NCBI RefSeq assembly: GCF_016907975.1
Contig: NZ_JAFBCY010000001.1
Coordinates: 806,001-870,000, forward strand
From: Methylopila capsulata
GTDB taxonomy: Bacteria; Pseudomonadota; Alphaproteobacteria; Rhizobiales; Methylopilaceae
Direction of reading: 5' to 3'
DNA: 64,000 nt
Part shown: positions 33,238 through 45,631 of the stretch, piece by piece
Layout of the letters: each line of letters opens with the position of its first letter
How positions within the stretch are numbered: the stretch's first letter is position 1
The notes under the pieces: model-generated
The model's input: only the letters and a program-made list of their open reading frames with translations
What the model was told of the DNA's origin: nothing
The model's database searches: none
Program-made: the position numbers and the translations under genes

Positions 33238-34151
33238 TCACGCCGCCACCCCGATCCGCTTGATCTCCCACTCGAGCTCGACGCCCGAGGTCTCCTTCAC
33301 GCGGCGGCGGACCTCTTCGCCCAGCGCCTCGATGTCGGCCGCGGTGGCGCCGCCGACGTTGATCAGGAAATTGGTGTGCAGTTCCGACACCTGCGCGCCT
33401 CCGATCGTCAGGCCGCGGCAGCCGGCCTCGTCCACGAGCCGCCACGCGGACAGGCCGGGCGGATTCTTGAAGGTCGAGCCGCCGGTGCGGCTCCGGGTCG
33501 GCTGGCTGGCCTCGCGGTGCGCGATCACGGCGTCGACCTCCGCCTTGATCGCCGCGCGCTCGCGCTGCTCGCCCCGCATCAGAGCGCCGGTGAAGATCAC
33601 GCCCTCAGGCGCCGAGGAGTGGCGGTAGGAATAGCCCATCGCCGCGTTCGAGAGCGTCACCGCGTCGCCCGCCCGGTCGAAGCCGAACACCTCGACGACA
33701 CGGTCGGAGGTCTCGGTCCCGTTCGCGCCCGCGTTCATGGCGAGCGCGCCGCCGAGCGCGCCGGGGATGCCGGCGAAAAAGGCGAACCCGCCGATCCCGG
33801 CTTCCATCGCCTCCAGCGCCACGCGCTTGTCGGCCGCCGCCGCTCCGGCCCAGAGCGTCGCGTCCCGCCCCGGCGCGATCGTGGCGAAGGGTTTTCCGAG
33901 CCGGATCGTCACCCCCGGGAGGCCGCCGTCGCGGACCAGCAGGTTCGAACCGAGGCCGATGACGCCGTAGGGAACCTCCGCAGGGAGCCGGCTGAGAAAA
34001 TAGGCGAGATCGTCCTCGTCCGCCGGGGTGAACAACGCCTCGGCCCTGCCCCCGACCCGGAACCACACGACTTCCGCGAGGCTCTGGTCGCTGAGAAGCC
34101 TGCCGCGCAGCTTCGGCAATTGAGCGGCGAGGCGTTCTGCGAGCGTGGCCG

Positions 34152-34155
<4 letters not shown>
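33238..34155 (-). CDS. murB: UDP-N-acetylenolpyruvoylglucosamine reductase
   Basis: A 305-residue FAD enzyme that reduces the enolpyruvyl group to UDP-MurNAc. FAD-binding motifs include [15 protein letters not shown] and [32 protein letters not shown] carries the catalytic serine region of type I MurB. The start at 34155 overlaps the murC stop as ATGA. The frame continues upstream through murC but that is a shadow. After the gene comes the 87-bp repeat, then ddlB. Confidence 0.96.
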
Positions 34156-35564
<1,409 letters not shown>

Positions 35565-35582
35565 GGCGGAGGCTAAAACCTG

Positions 35583-36710
35583 TCAGGACGTGAGCGAGGC
35601 GGGCGCAGGCGCGTGGAGGCCGGCGGCGGCCAATACCACATCCGCGAGCCGCGCGGCGGCGTCCGGCTTGCCGACGCGTCGCGCCGCGGCCGCCGAGGCC
35701 GAAAGCGCCGCGCCGTCGGCGAGCCGCATCGCGAGGTCGTCGGAGAGCGCCTCGGGCGTGAGGCGCGCCTGCGGCCAGACCACCGCGCCGCCCGAGAGCG
35801 CCAGCGCGTTGGCGTTGGCGAGCTGGTCGTTGTCGAGCGCGTGCGGCAGCGGCACAAGGATCGAGGGCCGGCCGATCACGGCGAGCTCCGCGACCGTCGA
35901 GGCGCCAGCGCGCGCGATGACGAAATGGGCGAGCGCCATGCGGGCGGGCATGTCGTCGAAGAAACTGGTGAGGTTCGCCTCGATGCCGGCCGCCGCATAG
36001 GCCGCGCGGGCGGCCTCGAGATCCTCGGGCCGCGCCTGCTGCGTCACGCGGAGCCGCGCCTTGAGTTGGCCGGGCAGCAGAGCGAGCGCCGCCGGAACCA
36101 CCTCGGACATCACTCGCGCGCCCTGGCTGCCGCCGAACACCAGCAGGCGGATCGGCCGATCGCCATCGGGCGCCTCGTAGGCGACGCCGCTGGCCGAGAT
36201 CACCTGCGGCCGCACGGGATTGCCCACATGGACGGTCGCGGCGCCGGACGGCGCGCCGGACACGTCGGGGAAGCCGGTCGCGATGGTGGTGGCGAACCTC
36301 GCCAGCATCCGGTTGGCGCGTCCCATCACCGCGTTCTGCTCGTGCAGCACGACCGGCACGCCGGCGAGCCGCCCCGCGACCAGAGGCGGGAACGAGGGGT
36401 AGCCGCCGAAGCCGACCACGGCCGCGGGCCGAACGCGGCGCATGAGGCCGACGCCCTTCCCCACCCCGCGGGCGAGCGTCAGCCCGAGCTTGGCGTAGGC
36501 GAGCGCGCCCGAGCCGCGCAGGGTGTCGGCCGGCAGGGCGTGCACCGCGCGGGCCGGGAACTTGGAAGCGTAGGCGAGCGCCCGCTCGTCGGTGACGAGC
36601 TCCACCGGCACCTCGCGGCGGCCGAGCTCGACCGCCAGCGCTTCCGCCGGGAAGAGGTGGCCGCCGGTGCCGCCGGCCGCCAGCAGGATGGGTCGCGGCC
36701 AGTCGGTCAT
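35583..36710 (-). CDS. murG: Undecaprenyl-PP-MurNAc-pentapeptide GlcNAc transferase
   Basis: A 375-residue GT28 glycosyltransferase that converts lipid I to lipid II on the inner face of the membrane. The N-terminal glycine loop AAGGTGGHLFPA (about 10-21), VGFGGYPSFPP and LHEQNAVMGRANR are membrane/acceptor motifs; GGSQGARVMSEVVP and ARAGASTVAELAVIGRPSIL bind the UDP-GlcNAc donor. The ATG overlaps the ftsW stop (ATGA). The reading frame runs on upstream through ftsW but that extension is not coding. Confidence 0.96.
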   Translation of the reverse strand: MTDWPRPILLAAGGTGGHLFPAEALAVELGRREVPVELVTDERALAYASKFPARAVHALPADTLRGSGALAYAKLGLTLARGVGKGVGLMRRVRPAAVVGFGGYPSFPPLVAGRLAGVPVVLHEQNAVMGRANRMLARFATTIATGFPDVSGAPSGAATVHVGNPVRPQVISASGVAYEAPDGDRPIRLLVFGGSQGARVMSEVVPAALALLPGQLKARLRVTQQARPEDLEAARAAYAAAGIEANLTSFFDDMPARMALAHFVIARAGASTVAELAVIGRPSILVPLPHALDNDQLANANALALSGGAVVWPQARLTPEALSDDLAMRLADGAALSASAAAARRVGKPDAAARLADVVLAAAGLHAPAPASLTS

Positions 36711-37882
36711 GCGCGCGCCGCGACCGGCGTCGCGCCATGGGCGCGGACGTGCCGCGCGATCTCGGAGGCGAGCGCGTCGGTGCGCGGGCGGCGGCGCGTC
36801 AGCGCGAGCAGCATGCCGACGCCGAGCGCCAGCGCGAACAGCGACGAGCCGCCGTAGGAGATGAACGGCAGCGTCATGCCCTTCGCCGGCATCAGGTGCA
36901 GGTTCACCGCCATGTTGATCGCCGCCTGCAAGCCGAACAGCATGGTGAGGCCGGCGATGGCGAGGCGGGTGAAGCCGTCCTGTTCGCGGCGGGCGTGCTG
37001 CAGCCCGCGCATGACGATGAAGCAGTAGATCGACACGATCGCGATGCAGAACAGGATGCCGAACTCCTCGGCCGTCACGGCGGCGATGAAGTCGGTGTGC
37101 CCGTCCGGGATGATGCGCTTGACGGTGCCCTCGCCCGGGCCCTTGCCGAACCAGCCGGCGGAGGCGAAGGCCTCGGTCGCCTTGTCGATCTGGAAGGTGT
37201 CGCCGGTCTCCGGGTTCATGAAGCGGTCGATGCGGCGCGCCACGTGCGGCAGCAGCTCGTAGGCCGCGACCAGTCCCACGACGCCGACGCCGCCGAGGCC
37301 CACGACCCAGATCCACGGCAGGCCCGCGAGAAAGAACAGTGCCCCCCAGACCGCGGTCGAGAGCACGGTCTGGCCGAGGTCGGGCTGCAGCACCAGCAGG
37401 CCGACGACCGAGCCCAGCAGCGCGATGGCGAGCAGATGGCCGGGCATGTCGCGCCGCTCGGAGCCCTCGGCGAACAGCCAGGCCGAGAGCACCACGAAGG
37501 CCGGCTTCACGAACTCCGACGGCTGCACCGCGAGCCCGCCGAAGCTGATCCAGCGCCGGGCGCCCTTGATCTCCATGCCGACGAACAGCGTCGCCGCCAG
37601 CATCGCCATGCCGAACGCGAACACGACCCAGGCGAGGCGCCGCACCTGACGCGGACTGAGGAACGACACGCCGACCATGATCAGCAGCGCCGGCGGCAGG
37701 AACATCACCTGCCGGTTCACGAAGTGGAACATGTCGACGCCGATGCGCTCGGCGACCGGCGGCGAGGCCGCGAGCGACAGCACGACGCCGAGCACCATGA
37801 GCGCGCCGACGGCGAACAGCAGCGCCCTGTCGACCGTCCACCACCATTCGCCGAAGACGGTGCGTTCCGCGCGGGAGATCAT
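36707..37882 (-). CDS. ftsW: Lipid II polymerase FtsW (SEDS family)
   Basis: A 391-residue SEDS protein with about ten membrane segments. It polymerises glycan strands at the septum with FtsI. Family motifs: QPSEFVKPAFVVLSAWL, GALFFLAGLPWIW, IPDGHTDFIAAVTAEEFG and LPFISYGGSSLFALALGVG. The start at 37882 gives MISRAERTVFGEWWWTVDR, typical of rhizobial FtsW. A 327-base gap with a large palindromic element separates it from murD. Confidence 0.95.
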   Translation of the reverse strand: MISRAERTVFGEWWWTVDRALLFAVGALMVLGVVLSLAASPPVAERIGVDMFHFVNRQVMFLPPALLIMVGVSFLSPRQVRRLAWVVFAFGMAMLAATLFVGMEIKGARRWISFGGLAVQPSEFVKPAFVVLSAWLFAEGSERRDMPGHLLAIALLGSVVGLLVLQPDLGQTVLSTAVWGALFFLAGLPWIWVVGLGGVGVVGLVAAYELLPHVARRIDRFMNPETGDTFQIDKATEAFASAGWFGKGPGEGTVKRIIPDGHTDFIAAVTAEEFGILFCIAIVSIYCFIVMRGLQHARREQDGFTRLAIAGLTMLFGLQAAINMAVNLHLMPAKGMTLPFISYGGSSLFALALGVGMLLALTRRRPRTDALASEIARHVRAHGATPVAARA

Positions 37883-38209
37883 GACGGCTGGCTCCGGGAG
37901 GCGAGACGGATGGCGGACGGGCCCACGGAACATGACGCCCGCGCGGACTTCGCTTCATGAACGCCGATTAGGGATGACAAAACGTAAACGCCGGGTTTCA
38001 GGGGCGCGAATCCGCCGCGGGTCGAAAGCGCGCGGGGATCCCTCCTCGCGCCGCAGGCGTGGGGAGGGTGGGGCCGGCGCGAGCCGGGGTCGGGGCCTTG
38101 GGCGTCGGGCGCGACGGGGACAGAGTTTCCTCCTGCCGCCCACCCCACCCGGCCGGGCTTCGCCCGTCCACCCTCCCCTGTCCCAGGGGAGGGACGCCCG
38201 CGCGCGCCG
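37883..38209 (-). other. ftsW-murD gap with large palindromic element
   Basis: The 327-base gap holds no gene. Its left part (37883-38030) is featureless leader sequence for ftsW; the rest is the repeat described at 38061-38193. Confidence 0.5.
38061..38193. repeat. GC-rich palindromic element in the ftsW-murD gap
   Basis: GGGGAGGGTGG at 38061-38071 is inverted as CCACCCTCCCC at 38168-38178, and CCCTCCCC at 38171-38178 also pairs with GGGGAGGG at 38186-38193. The arms could form alternative long and short hairpins. Similar CACCCTCCCC/GGGGAGGG elements are dispersed in many proteobacterial genomes; only one copy of this type is in the window. Confidence 0.65.
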
Positions 38210-39529
38210 TCAGGCCTTCGCGGATTCAAGCCCCTGCACCGCCGCGCGGAACGCGTCGCCGCGCTTCTCAAAATTCGGAAACTGGTCGAACGAGGCGCAG
38301 GCCGGCGAAAACAGCACGACGGGCTCCGCCTCGTCGGAAGCCTCGGCGTCGGCCGCGGCGGCCTCGACCGCGCGGTCGATCGTGCCGAGCTCCGCCAGCG
38401 GCACGTCGTGCGCCCGAAGCGTCGCGGCGAAGCCGGGCGAGGCCTCGCCGATGAGGTAGGCCTTCGTCACCTTCGAGAACAGCGGAACCAGAGCGTCGAT
38501 GCCGCCGGTCTTGGGCTTGCCGCCCAGGATCCAGAACACCTTCTTGAACGACGCCAGCGCCTTCTCCGCGCTGTCGGCGTTGGTCGCCTTCGAATCGTTG
38601 ATGAAGGTCGCGCGGCCGGGGCCGGCCACCTCCTCCATGCGATGGGCGAGGCCGGGGAAGGTCGCGAGGCCGGCGTAGGCGACGTCGTCCGCGACGCCGA
38701 GCGCCCGCACGGCGGCCAGCGCGACGTTGGCGTTCTGGGCGTTGTGGGCGCCGCGCAGGGCGCGGGCGGCCGACAGGTCGATCGGATCGGTCTCGGAAAC
38801 GACGACGACGCTGCGGCCGGCGGCCTTGAGCCGCTCCGCCATCGCCGCGGAGATCGCGTCGTCGCGGGCGATCACGGCGACGCCCGCGCCCGCGACCAGC
38901 CGCTCCTTGATGGCGGCGTAGTTCTCCATCGTGCCGTGCCGCTCGAGGTGGTCCTCGGAGAGGTTCAGCATCACCCCGACGCTCGGGTCGAGGCTCGGCG
39001 CGAGGTCGATCTGGTAGGACGAGCACTCGACGACGTGGACGCGGTTCGCCGACGGCGGTTCGAGATCGAGGATAGCGACGCCGATGTTGCCGCCCATCTG
39101 CGCGTCGAGGCCGGCGTGGCGGACGAGATGGGCGATCAGCGCCGTGGTGGTCGACTTGCCGTTGGTGCCGGTGATGGCGACGAAGGGCGCGCCCGGCGCG
39201 ATCGCCCGGCGCTCGCGGCAGAAGATCTCGATGTCGCCGATGATCTCGACGCCCGCGGTCTTCGCCTTCTCCACCGTCCAGTGCGGCGTCGGATGGGTCA
39301 GCGGCACGCCGGGCGCGAGCACGAGGCTGTCGAACCGGGCGAAATCCATGGCGCGCAGGTCGCCGGTCGGCAGCCCCTCGGCCGCGGCCCTCGCCACGCC
39401 CTCGGCGCTGTCGTCGAAGGCGGTCACTTGGGCCCCGCCGGCGACCAGACTGCGCACGGTGGCGCGGCCCGAGCCGCCGAGGCCGAACACCGCGACGCGC
39501 TTGGCCCGGAAGGAGGTCGCGGGCGTCAC
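38210..39529 (-). CDS. murD: UDP-N-acetylmuramoyl-L-alanine--D-glutamate ligase
   Basis: A 439-residue Mur ligase adding D-glutamate. Motifs: [17 protein letters not shown] at the N-terminus, the ATP loop [12 protein letters not shown] (about 115-126), [12 protein letters not shown] and [21 protein letters not shown] at 39529 is preferred as start because GGGGAGG lies about 9 bases upstream and relatives begin with a similar [11 protein letters not shown] sequence; an ATG 36 bases upstream is possible. Gaps with palindromic repeats flank the gene on both sides. Confidence 0.95.
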   Translation of the reverse strand: MTPATSFRAKRVAVFGLGGSGRATVRSLVAGGAQVTAFDDSAEGVARAAAEGLPTGDLRAMDFARFDSLVLAPGVPLTHPTPHWTVEKAKTAGVEIIGDIEIFCRERRAIAPGAPFVAITGTNGKSTTTALIAHLVRHAGLDAQMGGNIGVAILDLEPPSANRVHVVECSSYQIDLAPSLDPSVGVMLNLSEDHLERHGTMENYAAIKERLVAGAGVAVIARDDAISAAMAERLKAAGRSVVVVSETDPIDLSAARALRGAHNAQNANVALAAVRALGVADDVAYAGLATFPGLAHRMEEVAGPGRATFINDSKATNADSAEKALASFKKVFWILGGKPKTGGIDALVPLFSKVTKAYLIGEASPGFAATLRAHDVPLAELGTIDRAVEAAAADAEASDEAEPVVLFSPACASFDQFPNFEKRGDAFRAAVQGLESAKA

Positions 39530-39601
39530 GAGACCCGGCCTCCCCGCTGGGCGAGGTTGATCCACAGGAAGGTTGAGCGCGCGTCAGGGTCGGCGCCCCT
39601 T

Positions 39602-39739
39602 CCCTTCTCCCCTTGCGGGAGAAGGTGGACGGCGGCGTCAGCCGACGGACGGATGAGGGGTCGTCCGGGGCAACCTGAAGCGATGGAGGTCGTCCCGGAC
39701 GCCCCCTCACCCTTACCCTCTCCCGCAAGGGGAGAAGGG
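39602..39739. repeat. Long palindromic element in the murD-mraY gap
   Basis: Two 21-base arms (39602-39622 and 39719-39739, core CTTCTCCCC...GCGGGAGA) are perfect inverted copies, and inner segments (GATGAGGGG and CCCCCTCACC, GTCCGGG and CCCGGAC) also pair. It resembles the widespread proteobacterial repeat containing CTCATCCG and CTTCTCCCGC segments. It fills most of the 292-base gap between murD and mraY. Confidence 0.8.
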
Positions 39740-39821
39740 GACCATGACGTGGCGTCCGGTTGGACGTTTCGGAGCCTAGCCCGACCGGACCAGGCCGACC
39801 GCAGATCATCCCGCATCGCGC

Positions 39822-40904
39822 TCACCGCAGCTTCAGGGTGGCGAGGCCGACCAGCGCCAGCACCACGGCCACGATCCAGAAGCGCACCACCACCTGCGGC
39901 TCCGACCAGCCGAGCTGCTCGAAGTGGTGATGGATCGGCGCCATGCGGAACACGCGCTTGCCCGTGAGCTTGAACGAGGCGACCTGGACGATCACCGAGA
40001 CCGCCTCCAGCACGAACAGGCCGCCGATGATGGCGAGCACGATCTCGTGCTTCGCGGCGACGGCCACCGCGCCCAGCATGCCGCCCATGGCGAGCGAGCC
40101 GGTGTCGCCCATGAAGATCTGCGCAGGGGGAGCGTTGAACCACAGGAAGCCGAGGCCCGCGCCCAGCACCGCGCCGCAGACCACCGCCAGTTCGCCGGTG
40201 CCGAGCGTGAAGTGGATCTGCAGGTAATCCGCGAACACCGCGTTGCCGGAGAGGTAGGCGATGAAACCGAAGCTCGCGGCCGCGATCATGACGGGCACGA
40301 TGGCGAGGCCGTCGAGGCCGTCGGTGAGATTCACGGCGTTGCCGGCGCCCACGATCACCACCGCGCCGAACAGCAGGAAGAACCAGCCGAGGTCGAGCAG
40401 GAAGTTCTTGAGGAACGGAAAGGCGAGCGAGGTGGAGAAGCCGGGCTGGCCGACGCGGGTGATGGCGTAGACCGCGGCGCCCGCGATCGCGAACTCGATC
40501 GCGAGCCGCATCTTGCCGGAGTAGCCGGCGTGGGTCTGCTTCGTGACCTTGAGGTAGTCGTCGTAGAAGCCGATCGCGCCGAAGCCGATGGTCACGAACA
40601 GCACGATCCAGACGTAGGGGTTCGCGAGGTTCGCCCACAGCAGCGTGGTGGCGACGAGGCCCGACAGGATCATCAGCCCGCCCATGGTGGGCGTGCCCCG
40701 CTTGGCGAGATGGGTCTGGGGTCCGTCGGAGCGGATCGGCTGGCCCTTGCCCTGCTTGAGGCGGAGCTGGCCAATGATCCAGGGACCGAACAGGAACACG
40801 AACAGCGCCGCGGTCATGATCGCGCCGCCGGTGCGGAAAGTGATGTAGCGGAACAGGTTCAGCCCCGGGAAGGCCCAGGACAGATCGGCGAGGAAATACA
40901 GCAT
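39822..40904 (-). CDS. mraY: Phospho-N-acetylmuramoyl-pentapeptide-transferase
   Basis: A 360-residue integral membrane enzyme that transfers phospho-MurNAc-pentapeptide to undecaprenyl phosphate, giving lipid I. About ten hydrophobic segments are visible. Key motifs: [13 protein letters not shown] (about 68-80), the Asp-rich [21 protein letters not shown] and [15 protein letters not shown]. It starts one base after the murF stop codon. Confidence 0.97.
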   Translation of the reverse strand: MLYFLADLSWAFPGLNLFRYITFRTGGAIMTAALFVFLFGPWIIGQLRLKQGKGQPIRSDGPQTHLAKRGTPTMGGLMILSGLVATTLLWANLANPYVWIVLFVTIGFGAIGFYDDYLKVTKQTHAGYSGKMRLAIEFAIAGAAVYAITRVGQPGFSTSLAFPFLKNFLLDLGWFFLLFGAVVIVGAGNAVNLTDGLDGLAIVPVMIAAASFGFIAYLSGNAVFADYLQIHFTLGTGELAVVCGAVLGAGLGFLWFNAPPAQIFMGDTGSLAMGGMLGAVAVAAKHEIVLAIIGGLFVLEAVSVIVQVASFKLTGKRVFRMAPIHHHFEQLGWSEPQVVVRFWIVAVVLALVGLATLKLR

Positions 40905-40905
40905 C

Positions 40906-42360
40906 TCAGAGCGACCCCGCCGCGAAGGTCTCGTCGGCGGGCGCGAAGCGGTCCCTGAGCGCCGTCACCAACGGGCCCATCCTGGAGCCGTTCGATCCCT
41001 TGATCATCACCACGTCCTTTCCTCGCAGCCGCTCGAAGAGCTTCGGCTCGAGCTCCGCCGCGGTCGCGGCCCATCCGCCGCGCCGGGCGGGCGGCAGCGC
41101 GTCGTTCAGCGCCTTCATAAGCGGTCCGGCCGTGAACACGAGGTCGATCTTCGCGTTCGCCGCCGCTTCGGCCACCTTGGCGTGCAGCGCCTCCGACTCC
41201 GGGCCGAGCTCCAGCATGTCGCCGAGCACGGCGATCCGCCGGCCGCCGGGCTGAACCGGGCTCTGGCCGAGCAGCGCGAGCGCGGCGCGCATCGAGGCGG
41301 GGTTCGCGTTGTAGCTCTCGTCGATGACGGTCAGCACGCCGCCGGGCGCGCTCAGCGCCAGCCGCTTGCCGCGTCCGGCCGGGGGCGCGAAACGGGCGAG
41401 CGCGAGCGCCGCCAGCGCGAGGTCGGCGCCGGCGAGCTTGGCGGAGAGCAGCACCGCGAGCGCGTTCTGGACGACGTGGCGGCCCGGCGCGCCGATCTTG
41501 AAGGTCACGCCTTCGCCCAGCACCGTCGCCGCGACGCAGGAGCCCTGCTCCTTCATGGCGAGCCGGTCGAGCCGGGCGTCGGACGAGACGTGCTCCCCGA
41601 AACTCCAGACCGCGGCCCCGGCCTCCGTCGCCGCCGCCTTCAGGCGCTCGTAATGGGGGTTGTCGCGGTTGATCACTGCGTGGCCGCCGTTGGCGAAGCC
41701 CTCGAACACCTCGGCCTTGGCGTCGGCGATCGCCTCCACGTTGGGAAAGGCCGCGAGATGCACCGGCTCGACGTTGGTGATCGCCGCCACGTGCGGGCGG
41801 ACCATCTTCACCAGCGGCCGGATTTCGTCGGCGTGGTTCATGCCGATCTCGAACACGCCGTAGGCGGCGGAGCGCGGCAGCCGGGCGAGCGTCAGCGGGA
41901 CGCCCCAGTGGTTGTTGTGGGACGCGGCGGAGGCGTGGGTCGGGCCGTCCTCGGCCAGCACCAGGCGCAGCGCCTCCTTGGTCGAGGTCTTGCCGACCGA
42001 ACCGGTCACCGCGACGATCCGCGCCTTCGAGCGCGCGCGCGCCGCGACGCCGGTCGCGACCAGGGCGGCGAGCACGTCCTTCACCACCAGCAGCGCGCCG
42101 GCGTCCTTCAGTTCGGCCGCATGGGCCTCGTCGATGACGGCGAGCGCCGCCCCGCGGGCGAGCGCGTCCGCGACGAACTTGTGGCCGTCGTGCACATCGC
42201 CCTTGATCGCGAAGAACACGTCGCCGCGGGCCACGGTGCGGCTGTCGATCGAGACGCCGGTCGCGGGCTCGTCGGCTCGGCCGACGACGCGGCCGGCGGT
42301 CGCGAGCGCGAGCTCCGGCGTGGTCCACAACGGCTCGGCGAACATGCTGGACGTCGTCAT
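40906..42360 (-). CDS. murF: UDP-MurNAc-tripeptide--D-alanyl-D-alanine ligase
   Basis: A 484-residue Mur ligase that adds the D-Ala-D-Ala made by Ddl. The N-terminal Mur domain has [20 protein letters not shown]; the ATP loop is [15 protein letters not shown] (about 116-130); [20 protein letters not shown] and [16 protein letters not shown] are typical of the later domains. The start overlaps the murE stop (ATGA). Confidence 0.97.
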   Translation of the reverse strand: MTTSSMFAEPLWTTPELALATAGRVVGRADEPATGVSIDSRTVARGDVFFAIKGDVHDGHKFVADALARGAALAVIDEAHAAELKDAGALLVVKDVLAALVATGVAARARSKARIVAVTGSVGKTSTKEALRLVLAEDGPTHASAASHNNHWGVPLTLARLPRSAAYGVFEIGMNHADEIRPLVKMVRPHVAAITNVEPVHLAAFPNVEAIADAKAEVFEGFANGGHAVINRDNPHYERLKAAATEAGAAVWSFGEHVSSDARLDRLAMKEQGSCVAATVLGEGVTFKIGAPGRHVVQNALAVLLSAKLAGADLALAALALARFAPPAGRGKRLALSAPGGVLTVIDESYNANPASMRAALALLGQSPVQPGGRRIAVLGDMLELGPESEALHAKVAEAAANAKIDLVFTAGPLMKALNDALPPARRGGWAATAAELEPKLFERLRGKDVVMIKGSNGSRMGPLVTALRDRFAPADETFAAGSL

Positions 42361-43805
42361 GCGGCGGTCCCCTTCCGCTTGAGAGCGTCCCGGACGACGT
42401 CGTGGTCCGAGAACGGCAGCGTCCGATCTCCCACGATCTGGCCCGTTTCGTGACCTTTGCCGGCGACGACGAGAACATCGCCTGGCTGTAGCTCGGACAC
42501 CGCGGTCTCGATCGCCGTCTGGCGGTCGCCGATCTCGCGGGCGCCGGGCGCTGCCGCGAGGATCGCGGCGCGGATCGTCGCGGGGTCCTCGCTGCGCGGG
42601 TTGTCGTCGGTGACGATGACGGCGTCGGCCGCCGCGGTCGCGGCCTCGCCCATCAGCGGGCGCTTGCCCGGGTCGCGGTCGCCGCCGGCGCCGAACACCA
42701 CGACGAGACGCCCCTTCGCGAAGGGACGCAACGCCGCGAGCGCGGACGCGACCGCGTCCGGCTTGTGGGCGTAATCGACGAAGACCGCCGCGCCGTCGCG
42801 CTCGCCCACGAGTTCGAGTCGCCCGGGCACGCCCTCGAGCCGCTCCAGCGCGTCGAGCGCGACCTCGGTCGCGACGCCGGTCGCGATGGCGAGGCCGGCT
42901 GCGGTCAGGGCGTTCTGGGCCTGGAACACGCCCGCGAGCGGAAGCCGCACATCGCGCGCGCCGCCGGCCCCCTCGACGCTGAGGATCTGATCCAGCCCGT
43001 CTGTCTTAACGTCTGTTAGCCTTAACGTTTCACCCCTGGCGCCGACGGTGAACAAGCGCTGTTCCCGCTCCAGCGCGGCCTCCGCGAAGGCCGCGCCGTC
43101 CGGCGCGTCGGCCCAGACCACCGCCGTGCCATCCTCCGGGAGCAGCTCGCGGAACAGCCGCAGCTTGGCGTTGCGGTAGTGCTCGACCGTCGGATGGTAG
43201 TCCATGTGGTCGCGTGAGAGATTGGTGAAGCCGGCGGCGTTAAGGTTAACGCCGTGCAGTCTTTTTTGATCGAGGCCGTGGGACGAGGCCTCCATCGCGA
43301 GGTGGCTGACGCCCTCGGCCGCCAGCGCGTCCAGGGTCCTGTGCAGCGAGACCGGGTCCGGCGTCGTCAGGGAACCGTAGGTCGCGCCCGAGGGTCCCGT
43401 GACCCCGAGCGTGCCGAGGCTCGCGGCCTTGAACCCCGCGTGGCTCCAGATCTGGCGGAGGAAGGTGACGACCGAGCTCTTGCCGCTGGTCCCCGTCACC
43501 GCCGCGATCGTCGCGGGCTGCCGGGGGTAGAGCCGCGCCGCGGCCTTCGCCAGCGCGAGCCGGGCGTCGTCGACCCGCACCACGGGAACCGGCGCCTCGA
43601 GCGGTTGCTCGGAAAGGATCGCGGCCGCGCCCTTCTCCAGCGCCTGGGCGACGAAGCGGGCGCCGTCGGTCTTCGCGCCGGCGAGCGCGGCGAACACCGC
43701 GCCGGGCGTCACGGCCCGGCTGTCGGCGGTCAGTCCGGTGACGGGCGTGGCGGCGGCCCCGTCGTCGAGGCCGACGCCCGGAAACAGCGCTCCGAGCGTC
43801 GTCAC
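42357..43805 (-). CDS. murE: UDP-MurNAc-L-Ala-D-Glu--meso-diaminopimelate ligase
   Basis: A 482-residue Mur ligase. The ATP loop is AAVTGTSGKSSVVTFL (about 108-123), and the motif DNPR in VTDDNPRSEDPATIR specifies meso-diaminopimelate rather than lysine, so the peptidoglycan is the standard Gram-negative type. Translation starts with GTG in a 4-base GTGA overlap with ftsI. Two stretches (about 43000-43030 and 43230-43275) use AT-rich codons including AGA and CTT/CTA, which stand out from the rest of the gene. Confidence 0.96.
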   Translation of the reverse strand: MTTLGALFPGVGLDDGAAATPVTGLTADSRAVTPGAVFAALAGAKTDGARFVAQALEKGAAAILSEQPLEAPVPVVRVDDARLALAKAAARLYPRQPATIAAVTGTSGKSSVVTFLRQIWSHAGFKAASLGTLGVTGPSGATYGSLTTPDPVSLHRTLDALAAEGVSHLAMEASSHGLDQKRLHGVNLNAAGFTNLSRDHMDYHPTVEHYRNAKLRLFRELLPEDGTAVVWADAPDGAAFAEAALEREQRLFTVGARGETLRLTDVKTDGLDQILSVEGAGGARDVRLPLAGVFQAQNALTAAGLAIATGVATEVALDALERLEGVPGRLELVGERDGAAVFVDYAHKPDAVASALAALRPFAKGRLVVVFGAGGDRDPGKRPLMGEAATAAADAVIVTDDNPRSEDPATIRAAILAAAPGAREIGDRQTAIETAVSELQPGDVLVVAGKGHETGQIVGDRTLPFSDHDVVRDALKRKGTAA

Positions 43806-45631
43806 CGCACCGCGCCCACGGTCGCGCCGATCGAGGCGAGCAGGTCCTGCGCCGGCGGCGCGTCGTAGATCGGCTCGACGCCCAGCAGCGGCGCGATGCG
43901 CTCCACCATCTTGCCGCCCACCGGCACGACGTTCCAGCCGGAGGTGGCGAAGCCGTGGGTCTCGGGCAGCGCCTGCGGCTCGTCGAGCACGACGAGCATC
44001 ATGTACTTCGGCTTGTCCATCGGGAACACGGCGGTGAAGGCCGTCAGGTTCTTGTTCTTCGCGTAGCGGCCGTTGACCACCTTCTCGGCGGTGCCGGTCT
44101 TGCCGCCGACGCGGTAGCCCGGGATGTCGGCCTTCTTGGCCGAGCCCTTCTCCGCGTTCAGGCGCATGAGGTAGCGCATGGCGACGCTGGTCGAGGGCTT
44201 GAGCACCTGCACCGAGGCCGAGCGGGCCTCCGCGGCGGTGCGCTGCATGAAGGTCGGCGTCATCAGATAGCCGCCGTTCACCAGCGCGCTCACCGCCATC
44301 ACCGACTGGATCGGCGCGATCGCGAGGCCGTGGCCGAAGGAGATGGTGATGGTGTTCAGCTCGCCCCAGCGCGGCGGCAGGATCGGCCGCGCGCTTTCCG
44401 GCAGCTCGGTCTGCAGCCGGTTGAGCTGCCGCATCTTGGCGAGGAAGGCCTTGTGCGCCTCGACGCCCATGCCGAGCGCGATGCGGGCGGTGCCGATGTT
44501 CGAGGAGTGCACGAACACTTCCGGGATCGTCAGCACCCGGTTGGTCGGGTGGAAGTCGTGGATGCGGAAGCGGCCGTACTGCAGCGGCGCGCGGGCGTCC
44601 ATCCGGCTCTGCAGGTTGAACTTGCCGCTGTCGAGGCCCATCGCGATGGTGAGGGCCTTCATGGTCGAGCCCATCTCGAACACGCCGACGTTGACGCGGT
44701 TGATCCGGTCCGGCTTCAGCGCGTCGACAGGATTGTTCGGGTCGTAGTCCGGCAGCGAGACGAGGCTGACGATCTCGCCGGTCTCGACGTCGGCGATGGC
44801 GGCGGAGCCCGCAATCGCCTTGAACTTCTTCATGCCGGCCGAGAGCTCGTCACGCACCGCGTGCTGGACCTTGAGGTCGAGCGCGAGATGGATCGGCTCC
44901 ATCCGCCCGCCGTCGGCGGCGATCGCGGCGGCTTTCGCGGTCATGCCGCTGGTGTCGAGATACTTCTCGATGCCGGCGATGCCCTTGTTGTCGACGTCCG
45001 CGAAACCGAGGATGTGGGCGACGATGTCGCCGTTCGGATAGATCCGCTTGTTTTCCTGGATGAAGCCGACGCCGGGGATGCCGAGGCGGAACACCGCCAC
45101 CTGCTCGCGCGGCGTCACCTCGCGCTTCAGCCAAACGAAGCCCTTCTTCGTCGACAGCCGGGCGCGCAGCTCGTCGCGGTTCAGTTCCGGCAGCGCGCCG
45201 GAAAGCAGCTCCACCGCTTCGTCCACGTCGATGATGTTCTTCGGCTCGGCGTAGAGCGACGACACCTTGATGTCGGTCGCGAGCACCTGGCCGTTGCGGT
45301 CCACGATGTCGGGGCGGGAGATCGCCGCGACCTGCTGGCTCGCCTTCGCGACCGCGCCGACGTCGGGCGCCACCGCGTATTGCACCATCCGACCGACGAT
45401 CGTCAGGTAGACGATCCCGAAGGCGAGCATGGCGATGCGCAGCCGCCCGTTGGTGAGGCCGAGGCCCTCGCCGCGGCCGACCAGCAGGAAGAACAGCTTC
45501 TTCAGCAGGCGGAACAGACCGCGCAGGCCGAAGACCGCCCAGCGGCCCGAAGTGACGGCGGCGCGGCCGACGGCGCGGGCCGAGGCGCCGCCCCCGCGTG
45601 CGACGGCGCTCAGGAAGGCGTCGCGGTTCAT
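43802..45631 (-). CDS. ftsI: Septal peptidoglycan transpeptidase FtsI (PBP3)
   Basis: A 609-residue class B penicillin-binding protein with a single transmembrane helix near residues 62-82 after a long basic cytoplasmic arm. The transpeptidase motifs are S322-T-M-K325, S376-S-N378 and K511-T-G513. The pedestal domain includes [20 protein letters not shown]. It cross-links septal murein together with FtsW. It overlaps ftsL upstream and murE downstream by four bases each. Confidence 0.97.
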   Translation of the reverse strand: MNRDAFLSAVARGGGASARAVGRAAVTSGRWAVFGLRGLFRLLKKLFFLLVGRGEGLGLTNGRLRIAMLAFGIVYLTIVGRMVQYAVAPDVGAVAKASQQVAAISRPDIVDRNGQVLATDIKVSSLYAEPKNIIDVDEAVELLSGALPELNRDELRARLSTKKGFVWLKREVTPREQVAVFRLGIPGVGFIQENKRIYPNGDIVAHILGFADVDNKGIAGIEKYLDTSGMTAKAAAIAADGGRMEPIHLALDLKVQHAVRDELSAGMKKFKAIAGSAAIADVETGEIVSLVSLPDYDPNNPVDALKPDRINRVNVGVFEMGSTMKALTIAMGLDSGKFNLQSRMDARAPLQYGRFRIHDFHPTNRVLTIPEVFVHSSNIGTARIALGMGVEAHKAFLAKMRQLNRLQTELPESARPILPPRWGELNTITISFGHGLAIAPIQSVMAVSALVNGGYLMTPTFMQRTAAEARSASVQVLKPSTSVAMRYLMRLNAEKGSAKKADIPGYRVGGKTGTAEKVVNGRYAKNKNLTAFTAVFPMDKPKYMMLVVLDEPQALPETHGFATSGWNVVPVGGKMVERIAPLLGVEPIYDAPPAQDLLASIGATVGAVR

